Source of the DNA: Lactiplantibacillus garii
Lineage (GTDB): Bacteria; Bacillota; Bacilli; Lactobacillales; Lactobacillaceae
Length of the DNA: 64,000 bases
Assembly: GCF_003885105.1 (NCBI RefSeq)
Contig: NZ_QWZQ01000008.1
Location: 1-64,000, forward strand
Reading direction: 5' to 3'
The notes beneath the pieces are model-generated. The model saw nothing but the letters and a program-made list of their open reading frames with translations, did not search any database and had not been told where the DNA came from. Below are positions 58,313-64,000 of this stretch, one piece after another (position 1 is the first letter of the stretch; each line of letters begins with the position of its first letter). The translations under genes and the position numbers were made by a program.

Positions 58313-58699
58313 ATGTGGTTTTGGCACCGAAAACAATCTAAACAACTTACCGCACCCGTCCGCGGGCACCACGTTCCGCTATCCAGTCATTCGTCGTTAC
58401 TTTTGGCCATTCACCCCACTGATTTGGCCGTTTACGCCCCACTAAACGGAGAAGTTCGGGCACTGACCAGCAGCAGCTTGCGTCTGGTTGGCCTGGACGG
58501 GCAAACTTACCGGCTTGCATTATCGACTAATACGGGGTACTTTAATTGGCAGGTTCGGGTTGGCGACAGCGTTTCACCGCTAAACTTATTAGGAACCCTG
58601 AGTCAAAAACTACCCACGAATGCGGTAGTGACGTGTGAACGTTTAAGTACCAAGCAGCGTACCCGTCTCAACCAACCGGCCTACGCCGTCAACTATTAG
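58313..58699 (+). CDS. PTS EIIA(Glc)-like domain lacking the active histidines
   Basis: Residues about 13-105 follow the EIIA-glucose fold: LAIHPTD and YAPLNGEV match the start of the family, and the DGQTYRLAL and VRVGDSV strands match its centre and end. The phosphoryl-accepting His of the LIHVGIDT motif is replaced by Ala69, and the second His of the THAI motif by Ser54, so phosphotransfer should be impossible. The N-terminus has MWFWHRKQSK in place of a linker, and no EIIB/EIIC is attached. AGGAGG precedes the ATG. It may be a regulatory or vestigial domain. Confidence 0.7.
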   Translation: MWFWHRKQSKQLTAPVRGHHVPLSSHSSLLLAIHPTDLAVYAPLNGEVRALTSSSLRLVGLDGQTYRLALSTNTGYFNWQVRVGDSVSPLNLLGTLSQKLPTNAVVTCERLSTKQRTRLNQPAYAVNY

Positions 58700-58721
58700 T
58701 GACTAAATTTACAAATTCTGA

Positions 58722-58758
58722 CCACCACCTAACTGAATCCATTAGGTGGTGGTTTTTT
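58722..58758 (+). terminator. Terminator of the EIIA-like gene
   Basis: CACCACCTAA and TTAGGTGGTG form a 10-bp stem with a 9-nt loop, followed by TTTTTT. Confidence 0.9.
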
Positions 58759-58759
58759 C

Positions 58760-58990
58760 GTACTCTTCAGATCTTTAACGGTTTAATTTGGACACCGCAT
58801 TGCCGTTCGACATCGAATTAATGTGGCCTGGTTTTTTAAAGTCAGTGTTTTTTCAGATGAATTTGTAACCGCGCTCACCCATCATAGTACACAGTCTTTC
58901 TTCTGATTTCCTAGTAAATCTAGTTGTCAAACTAATAAAAAACGGTAAAATTAGTAAATAGGAATGCCGATTTAACGGTGTTCTGTTAGT
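58760..58990 (+). promoter_or_regulatory. Probable CRISPR leader
   Basis: An AT-rich gene-free stretch of about 230 bp directly before the first repeat; its last 90 bases are especially A/T rich. The array's degenerate last repeat is at the other end, so this side is where new spacers would enter and where transcription should start. Confidence 0.6.
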
Positions 58991-59750
58991 GTGTTCCCCG
59001 TGTATACGGGGGTGATCCCAATTACAATTTACTCACCCGGACGAACTTGCTGTGTTCCCCGTGTATACGGGGGTGATCCTTGGCAGGTATGACCTGAATG
59101 CTTCGCCATTATGTGTTCCCCGTGTATACGGGGGTGATCCTAAACGTTAGCTAAATTGAACGGCGTCCGGGTCGTGTTCCCCATGTATACGGGGGTGATC
59201 CCTGTTAAGAGCCACAAGCCTTTTATGCAAGATGGTGTTCCCCGTGTATACGGGGGTGATCCCCAGTATGACAAATTGGAAAATTATTTCAACGTGTGTT
59301 CCCCGTGTATACGGGGGTGATCCCGGCAGCTCACAAAGCAGCGGTCAACCAAGCCAGTGTTCCCCGTGTATACGGGGGTGATCCCTACGGAGCCACACTT
59401 CTTGGCAACCTCCTGAAGTGTTCCCCGTGTATACGGGGGTGATCCTCGAGGTGCCAGTTTTTTGGTGGTAAAGCCAGTGTGTTCCCCGTGTATACGGGGG
59501 TGATCTTGATTCCCTGATCGTAGCCATCGCTAAGTACCTGTGTTCCCCGTGTATACGGGGGTGATCCTTGGATTAAGACCTACAAAACTGACGGCGTTTC
59601 GTGTTCCCCGTGTATACGGGGGTGATCCTACCGGCTGCAGTCGAGATTTTACAAAATCCTAGTGTTCCCCGTGTATACGGGGGTGATCCTTTCCGGTGAA
59701 CTACTTCATATTCATAAAGGTTGTGTTCCCCGTGTATACGGGGGTGATCT
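58991..59750 (+). CRISPR. Type I-E CRISPR array, 13 repeats and 12 spacers
   Basis: The 28-bp repeat begins GTGTTCCCCG and ends GGGGGTGATCC, with the hairpin CCCCG-TGTATA-CGGGG, which is the type I-E pattern. Repeats start at 58991, 59052, 59113, 59174, 59235, 59296, 59357, 59418, 59479, 59540, 59601, 59662 and 59723. Every spacer is exactly 33 bp (61-bp period). Repeat 4 has G10 changed to A; repeats 9 and 13 end in T instead of C. All spacers differ. No cas gene lies in the window on either side, so the effector must be elsewhere or lost. Confidence 0.98.
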
Positions 59751-59862
59751 CCATCACGGCCATTCCAAGTTGAAGACCGAGGCGTAAGGACTGTGACATA
59801 ATCAGCCTCTGTATAAGCGAATGAATTAAAAAGACAAGAATGGTATTTTTAGAGTTTTTTAT

Positions 59863-59911
59863 AAAAAATAAGAGCCTCGACAAACACTGATTTGTCAAAG
59901 CTCTTATTTTT
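59863..59911. terminator. Terminator of tRNA-Ser, facing the CRISPR array
   Basis: AAAAATAAGAGC pairs with GCTCTTATTTTT around a 24-nt loop that has its own GACAAA/TTTGTC stem. T runs exist on both strands, so it can also stop transcription leaving the array. Bases 59751-59862 contain no further repeat. Confidence 0.85.
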
Positions 59912-59927
59912 ATAATCGTTATGTTAA

Positions 59928-60014
59928 GGAGAGTACAGGATTTGAACCTGCGCGCCGGTATTAGCCGGTTCGCCGGATTTCGAGTCCGGTGCATTACCAC
60001 TCTGCCAACTCTCC
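59928..60014 (-). tRNA. tRNA-Ser (anticodon CGA)
   Basis: An 87-nt class II tRNA with a 7-bp acceptor stem (GGAGAGT/ACTCTCC), D loop, anticodon stem CCGGA/TCCGG with loop CTCGAAA (anticodon CGA, reading UCG), a long variable arm (CGAACCGGCTAATACCGGCG) and the T loop GTTCAAATC. CCA is not encoded, and the base after the acceptor stem is T rather than the usual G73. Promoter elements TTGTTC (60052-60057) and TATACT (60030-60035) lie upstream on the minus strand, spaced 16 bp. Confidence 0.96.
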
Positions 60015-60171
60015 ATGTGGTACTTGAATAGTATAGCATAATTTGTGGTAAGAACAAATAAATATTCAGAAAAAGCATTGTTTATTTACTATTTCTATCA
60101 GAAAAGTAATTATAGCAATGTCCTCAGCTGCACTGTCGGGAAATTTAGATAGCATCAATACCTAAACAGAG

Positions 60172-60351
60172 CTAATGCCAATAGAAACCGGTTAAATTTA
60201 AGCGACAATAATTTAGAATTTTTTGTAATCGTATTCCATTTTCTATCAAATCATGCGAATTTGATTTTTCAATTTCATCAAGAAAGGTCCTTTCAATTGC
60301 TTCCCAGTGTTCCTGAGAAATCGGCTTCAAAAACCACACTTTTAAATTCAT
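60172..60351 (-). CDS. Small protein of unknown function (59 aa)
   Basis: A 59-residue soluble, mostly helical product from the ATG at 60351, with aromatic-rich ends and a charged middle. I do not recognise it. A GGAG lies 15 bases upstream of the ATG, rather far, so the start or the gene itself is uncertain. The base composition is A/T-rich compared with the neighbours. It may be a remnant of a larger gene or a recently acquired small gene near the CRISPR and tRNA locus. Confidence 0.35.
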   Translation of the reverse strand: MNLKVWFLKPISQEHWEAIERTFLDEIEKSNSHDLIENGIRLQKILNYCRLNLTGFYWH

Positions 60352-60494
60352 AAGAATTATCAGCCGCTCCAATAATAATTACGCCTAAAAGTATAGCACG
60401 CAAATCGCTAAGTAAAGTGTTCGTTAGCTTGCTTAGCTAACCATTTTGTATTGGATTATGCTATTCTTAGAATAATAAATAAGGAGGATGGCAT

Positions 60495-60824
60495 ATGGCA
60501 AAAATGTTAGTAACCACCACCGAAAACATTCCCGGACACCCCTACACCGTCATCGGTGAAGTCTTCGGGTTAACTACCCAGTCCAAGAACCTGATGCGTA
60601 ACATCGGGGCCGGCTTAAAGGGCATCGTCGGCGGTGAAATTAAGGACTACACTAAAATGCTTGATGAGTCCCGCAACGTCGCCGTTGACCGCTTGCGGGA
60701 AAACGCAGCCGAACTCGGGGCGGACGCGGTTGTGATGATGCGGTTTGATTCCAGTTCAATCAGTCAAGACATGCAATCTGTCGCCGCTTACGGAACCGCC
60801 GTTAAATTTACAACTAGTGATTAA
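60495..60824 (+). CDS. YbjQ family protein (UPF0145)
   Basis: A 109-residue soluble protein of the YbjQ/heavy-metal-binding-like family, which forms pentamers in known structures; its role is unknown. The TTTENIPGH start, [26 protein letters not shown] helix region and the [17 protein letters not shown] strand are typical. AAGGAGG precedes the ATG. It is monocistronic with a shared terminator. Confidence 0.92.
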   Translation: MAKMLVTTTENIPGHPYTVIGEVFGLTTQSKNLMRNIGAGLKGIVGGEIKDYTKMLDESRNVAVDRLRENAAELGADAVVMMRFDSSSISQDMQSVAAYGTAVKFTTSD

Positions 60825-60872
60825 AAAACAACGTGTTCAGCCCGCTATGGTTGAACACGTTGTTTTAGCCTA
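60824..60872. terminator. Bidirectional terminator ybjQ / DUF2316 gene
   Basis: AAAACAACGTGTTCA pairs with TGAACACGTTGTTTT around an 11-nt loop. Confidence 0.9.
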
Positions 60873-61164
60873 AAACACCCTTTTGAATTCGTTGTTGATT
60901 TAAAAACCAATACTCGCTCGGCGCCCCGGTCAAACGAGTATACGGGAGTGGACGTTCACCCTGCTCCTGAATTTGGGTGTTTAAGTAATTACGCAAAATC
61001 CAAGGTTCTTCAATATGTAGGACGTTAAGCTCCATGACATCCTCAACGTGAGTCGGCGTCGTTTGCAAGTCGTCCGCAACCTGATCCAAAGTTAGACCGG
61101 AAAGCTCGTAATTTGCACGTAACTCCTGCTGGGTAGAAACCTGTTCAGTTTTCGTTAATGACAT
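60865..61164 (-). CDS. DUF2316 family protein
   Basis: A 99-residue protein of a family common in lactobacilli and of unknown function. It has a helix-turn-helix-like first half (ELSGLTLDQVADDLQTTPTHV) followed by the conserved EEPWILRNYLN segment near 52-62. The HTH-like part suggests DNA binding, which is inference. The ATG follows GGGAAG. Confidence 0.82.
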   Translation of the reverse strand: MSLTKTEQVSTQQELRANYELSGLTLDQVADDLQTTPTHVEDVMELNVLHIEEPWILRNYLNTQIQEQGERPLPYTRLTGAPSEYWFLNQQRIQKGVLG

Positions 61165-61379
61165 TCAGTAACTTCCCTTCAAAATAGATTGTGTCAAATG
61201 CACACTTCCAGTCTAACGCCTTAAGTCAAAAATGCAATCGTTTTCTCCAGGCAGTTATTAGCATAACTTAGTGGCTCTTGTTAATTCGTCATACACCCAA
61301 GTTAAGTTGGTACTATCCAAACTGAGGTCGGCTCAATTGTAAAAGTTGCAAGCCCGTTCGAGCCGCATCGATTTTAAAT

Positions 61380-61510
61380 TGCTATATACAAGATGCCGAT
61401 ATTATTCGATTAGGTCAAAACAAAAATTGCCAATCATCCAAATTAAAAAGAAGTAAAATTTAACCTTGTTATTAAGTCCTAACCCCATCATCTGATACTT
61501 GTATATAGCA
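61380..61510. repeat. 13-bp inverted repeat in a gene-free stretch
   Basis: TGCTATATACAAG (61380-61392) is repeated perfectly inverted as CTTGTATATAGCA (61498-61510), 105 bp apart. The region between is A/T-rich and non-coding on all frames I read. It could be paired operator sites, the ends of a small non-autonomous element or a large RNA hairpin. The whole of 61165-61520 has no supported gene. Confidence 0.5.
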
Positions 61511-61520
61511 GTATGCTATA

Positions 61521-61570
61521 AAAAATAACGTTCAAAAATCCCTCAGGAGATTTTTGAACGTTATTTTTTA
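61521..61570. terminator. Terminator of the recJ-apt unit
   Basis: AAATAACGTTCAAAAATC pairs perfectly with GATTTTTGAACGTTATTT around an 8-nt loop. T runs lie on both sides; the stem overlaps the apt stop. Confidence 0.9.
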
Positions 61571-62086
61571 GAATTCCATTAAGCTCAGAATATCGTAATC
61601 TTTAATTTTATCGCGACCGTGCAAGTCTTTTAACTCAACGAGGAAGGCCGTTCCCACCACGTTACCGCCTAGTTCTTCGACTAGTTCGATCGTGGCTGAG
61701 ATGGTTCCGCCGGTTGCCAACAAGTCGTCGGTTACTAACACGTTTTGGCCGGGTTTAATTGCATCTTTATGCAGGTAAAGGGCTGATTGACCGTATTCCA
61801 AATCATAGGTTGCCTTGACGGTTGGCCGTGGCAACTTCCCCTTCTTACGGGCAGGTGCAAAACCAATGCCGAGTTCGTACGCCACCGGGCAACCAACGAT
61901 AAAACCGCGCGCTTCGGGACCGACGATCATGTCGACCTTCTTATCGCGGGCGAATTTGACAATTTGATCCGTGGCTTCCCGGTAAGCTTCACCGTCCGCC
62001 ATCAGTGGTGAGATATCCCGAAAAATGATCCCTGGTTCGGGATAGTCCGGCACACTGGCCACGTATTTTGTTAAGTCTAATGCCAT
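61568..62086 (-). CDS. apt: Adenine phosphoribosyltransferase
   Basis: Salvages adenine to AMP using PRPP. The 172 residues have the PRPP-binding motif [13 protein letters not shown] near 118-130 and the FARDK/ARGF region near 45-65. It lies 18 bp after recJ, the common Firmicutes pair, and is the last gene of that unit. Confidence 0.97.
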   Translation of the reverse strand: MALDLTKYVASVPDYPEPGIIFRDISPLMADGEAYREATDQIVKFARDKKVDMIVGPEARGFIVGCPVAYELGIGFAPARKKGKLPRPTVKATYDLEYGQSALYLHKDAIKPGQNVLVTDDLLATGGTISATIELVEELGGNVVGTAFLVELKDLHGRDKIKDYDILSLMEF

Positions 62087-62104
62087 TGCTTATTAACAGC
62101 TCCT

Positions 62105-64000
62105 TTAATTCTTCACTGCAGCCTGGTTTTTCACCCATACTTGTAGCGCTGCAGATTTACTATATAAAAGCGTTTCTTCAGCGACGATCTGTTGTTCGCG
62201 CAGCTGATAACTAGGGGCGTGATGTAAATCCGCTTTGGTCGGATTCGAAACGCCATTCATGACACCATCACTTATTTTAACAAATCCCACCTCAAAAAAC
62301 ACCTGAATCATAAAAATAAGCAAATTTCGTTCAATGTGCAAGTGTTTAGCCACCGCCGTTAACTGGTGGTGAATATCCACGTTGTGGTGGTTGACCGTAA
62401 ACTTAAACAGCTTGGCAAACTGTTCCCGACTTGGCATCCCCGCCAAGTAGACCGACTCCTGCCGGTACAAGTACAGGGTCAGCTGATTGAGCGGTAAGGA
62501 CGCTAACACCGCCGTTAAGTCTGCTAACGTATCGGGACAATCGACAATGAATACCGCCGCGTCCGTGGCAATCGCACTTAAATCACTCGTCGAATCACCA
62601 ACAAACACGGCTTGTGCGTTGGCGCCGAGGTAACCCTGCAATTTCTCCATCAATTTTTGGTGGAAAAACAGGTACACCCCGGGGGCCTGGAAATTATGCG
62701 CGGATAGGTGCTGCGTCCGGGCATCGATAACCTGGGCACCCGTTACCGCCACGTCCTTGATCATGATCTGGGGTTTTGTTTGCCCGTTCCAAGTATTGGA
62801 GCTGAGCTCACCAACCACCGCCACGTCGCTCGGACTTGCCTGCACGGGCGCTAAAGCCGAGCCGAACGAAAACCCAATCGCGTCCACGTTGGCTTGACCA
62901 TCACTCAGCTGGAGTTTTAAGTGTTGATGGTCACTCCCAATTGCGCGGGCCTGCGGAATGGCCGTCGGGTGAAGTTCAAACAAGGGGGCCGGGTTGTCGG
63001 TCCCAAACGGTGCCAGCCGTTGTAGATCCTTTAACGTGGCCAGCGTAGCGTCTTTGATTGCCAGTTCACCATCAATTGGTAAACTCGCGGGACCCGCTTC
63101 ACCAAGGTGCTGAGCCGTCGCGGCGCTCTCGAGGGCGTCTTTGAGCGTGGTCAACTGATCACGCATGACACTCAACCCCACGGCCATGTGGTGCCCACCA
63201 AACGCTACCAAGTCATCACGGACCGGATTGATTGCTTTAAACAGGTTATAAACTTCCACACTACGGCCACTACCCTTTAAACGTCCGTTTTCGTCCTCGT
63301 TTAAAACGAGGGTCGGCTTCCCGGTTGCTTCCACCACGTGACTAGCCACGATCCCCAGCACCCCTTCGTGCCAGTTTTTGCCCGTGATTACCAGTGTCTG
63401 GCGGGCCGCGTTCTCAGGTAACTGGGCCTGCTCTAACGCACTAGCCGCAATCGTTTTGACTAACCCTTGCCGCTTTTCATTTAACATATTGACCTGCGTC
63501 GCTAAGGCAGTTGCCCGGTCGTCATCTAGCGTGGTCAGTAGTTCCACACCACTCTGTGCGGACTGTAACCGCCCCAGCGCGTTTAACCGCGGTGCAATGC
63601 CAAACCCGATACTCGTTTCGTTCAACTGGTCGGGCGCTAAGCCCGCGGCCTTGATCAGCGCCGCTAAGCCCGGGCGGGTCGTTTGCCGAAGAACTTTTAA
63701 TCCGAGCGTGACGAGGGTTCGATTTTCACCCGTCAAACTAACCAAGTCGGCCACCGTTCCAATGGCGGCTAAGTCCATTAATTCCTCGGGGATTTCTTCC
63801 AACAGCGCCGTTGCCACTTTAAACGCGACCCCGGCACCAGAGAGTTCTCCGAATTCATAGTGTCCCTCAGGATGCCGTGGGTGCATGATGGCGTACGCGT
63901 GGGGCAGCTCAGCGGGTAATTCGTGGTGGTCGGTCACCACCACGTCGATTCCCCGTTCCTGGACCGCGTTGATTACCGCGTTACCGGCAACCCCGTTATC
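62105..64000 (-). CDS. recJ: Single-strand DNA exonuclease RecJ (5' end beyond the window)
   Basis: Degrades single-stranded DNA 5' to 3' in recombination and repair. The visible 631 residues begin before the DHH motif (VVVTDHHELP) and include the DHHA1 domain with the GGHHMAVGL motif near 250 of the visible part and the OB domain. A C-terminal extension of roughly 150-200 residues follows, as in lactobacilli. The N-terminal DHH part with the first Asp motif and the start codon lies past 64000, so the coordinate is an edge, not a real start. Confidence 0.95.
   Translation of the reverse strand, partial: DNGVAGNAVINAVQERGIDVVVTDHHELPAELPHAYAIMHPRHPEGHYEFGELSGAGVAFKVATALLEEIPEELMDLAAIGTVADLVSLTGENRTLVTLGLKVLRQTTRPGLAALIKAAGLAPDQLNETSIGFGIAPRLNALGRLQSAQSGVELLTTLDDDRATALATQVNMLNEKRQGLVKTIAASALEQAQLPENAARQTLVITGKNWHEGVLGIVASHVVEATGKPTLVLNEDENGRLKGSGRSVEVYNLFKAINPVRDDLVAFGGHHMAVGLSVMRDQLTTLKDALESAATAQHLGEAGPASLPIDGELAIKDATLATLKDLQRLAPFGTDNPAPLFELHPTAIPQARAIGSDHQHLKLQLSDGQANVDAIGFSFGSALAPVQASPSDVAVVGELSSNTWNGQTKPQIMIKDVAVTGAQVIDARTQHLSAHNFQAPGVYLFFHQKLMEKLQGYLGANAQAVFVGDSTSDLSAIATDAAVFIVDCPDTLADLTAVLASLPLNQLTLYLYRQESVYLAGMPSREQFAKLFKFTVNHHNVDIHHQLTAVAKHLHIERNLLIFMIQVFFEVGFVKISDGVMNGVSNPTKADLHHAPSYQLREQQIVAEETLLYSKSAALQVWVKNQAAVKN

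Noticed and set aside
59345-59527. Minus-strand ORF across the CRISPR array with repeated TRITPVYTGNT-like peptides
   Set aside because: It is the translation of the repeats themselves, a known misannotation; the same holds for the 59701-60078 ORF, which also runs through the tRNA.
59751-59800. A fourteenth decayed CRISPR repeat after the last spacer
   Set aside because: No more than a few scattered matches to the repeat are visible at the expected 61-bp step.
58700-60170. cas genes beside the CRISPR array
   Set aside because: Reading all frames left and right of the array shows no Cas1, Cas2, Cas3 or Cascade-like product; the space is leader, terminator and tRNA-Ser.

Overview
The window reads as chromosome of a Gram-positive lactic acid bacterium of the family Lactobacillaceae with mid-range GC. 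The evidence is the Firmicutes gene order rpsB-tsf-pyrH-frr-uppS-cdsA-rseP-proS-polC-rimP-nusA-ylxR-ylxQ-infB-rbfA-truB-ribF-hrcA-grpE-dnaK-dnaJ-lepA, a polC-type replicative polymerase, a complete dlt operon with dltX and dltE, a D-lactate dehydrogenase, a mevalonate-pathway HMG-CoA synthase, CIRCE heat-shock operators and a type I-E CRISPR array with a Lactobacillus-like repeat. I cannot fix the genus or species from sequence reading alone.

Layout. 1-5360: small unknown genes, a decayed HAD phosphatase, a glycosyltransferase and a P-type ATPase. 5577-8535: an accessory patch with a Ser-rich lipoprotein, a secreted protein and a lone tyrosine recombinase whose 3' flank carries TTGGCAAA arm-type repeats. 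8540-21623 (minus strand): lepA, the dlt D-alanylation operon, and dnaJ-dnaK-grpE-hrcA under two CIRCE elements. 21774-24430: alsD-ribF-truB. 24703-31110: an aromatic amino acid operon (an MFS transporter fused to chorismate mutase, then aroC, a broken prephenate-dehydratase-like gene, aroA, tyrA, aroK) inserted into the translation cluster between rbfA and truB. 31253-50395: the translation, replication and envelope cluster, interrupted by one opposite-strand gene of unknown function. 50470-58699: a mixed housekeeping region (HAD phosphatase, ldhD, tRNA methyltransferase, plsC, lexA, mvaS). 58991-59750: a 13-repeat type I-E CRISPR array without cas genes in the window, followed by tRNA-Ser(CGA). 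60172-64000: small conserved genes, apt and a truncated recJ.

The strongest new observation is the 5' leader of the aromatic operon. A strong promoter (31082-31110) is followed by a 20-codon leader peptide with five Tyr/Phe codons. Then come seven RNA segments (A to G) in which each segment can pair with the next: A:B, B:C, C:D, D:E, E:F and F:G, the last being an intrinsic terminator. A ribosome that finishes the peptide covers A and sets B:C, D:E and the terminator F:G. A ribosome stalled on the Tyr-Tyr-Phe codons leaves A free and sets A:B, C:D and the antiterminator E:F. The pairings are read directly from sequence; the switching is inference.

A second leader switch lies before rimP-nusA: a promoter, then within about 50 nt an intrinsic terminator that competes with a small hairpin. 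This fits NusA autoregulation. Other points are an EIIA-like domain lacking both histidines of its family, an in-frame stop in the prephenate-dehydratase-like gene, a likely AUU start codon, and a 13-bp inverted repeat in a gene-free stretch near 61.4 kb. No database search or folding program was available, so all family names rest on motif recognition.
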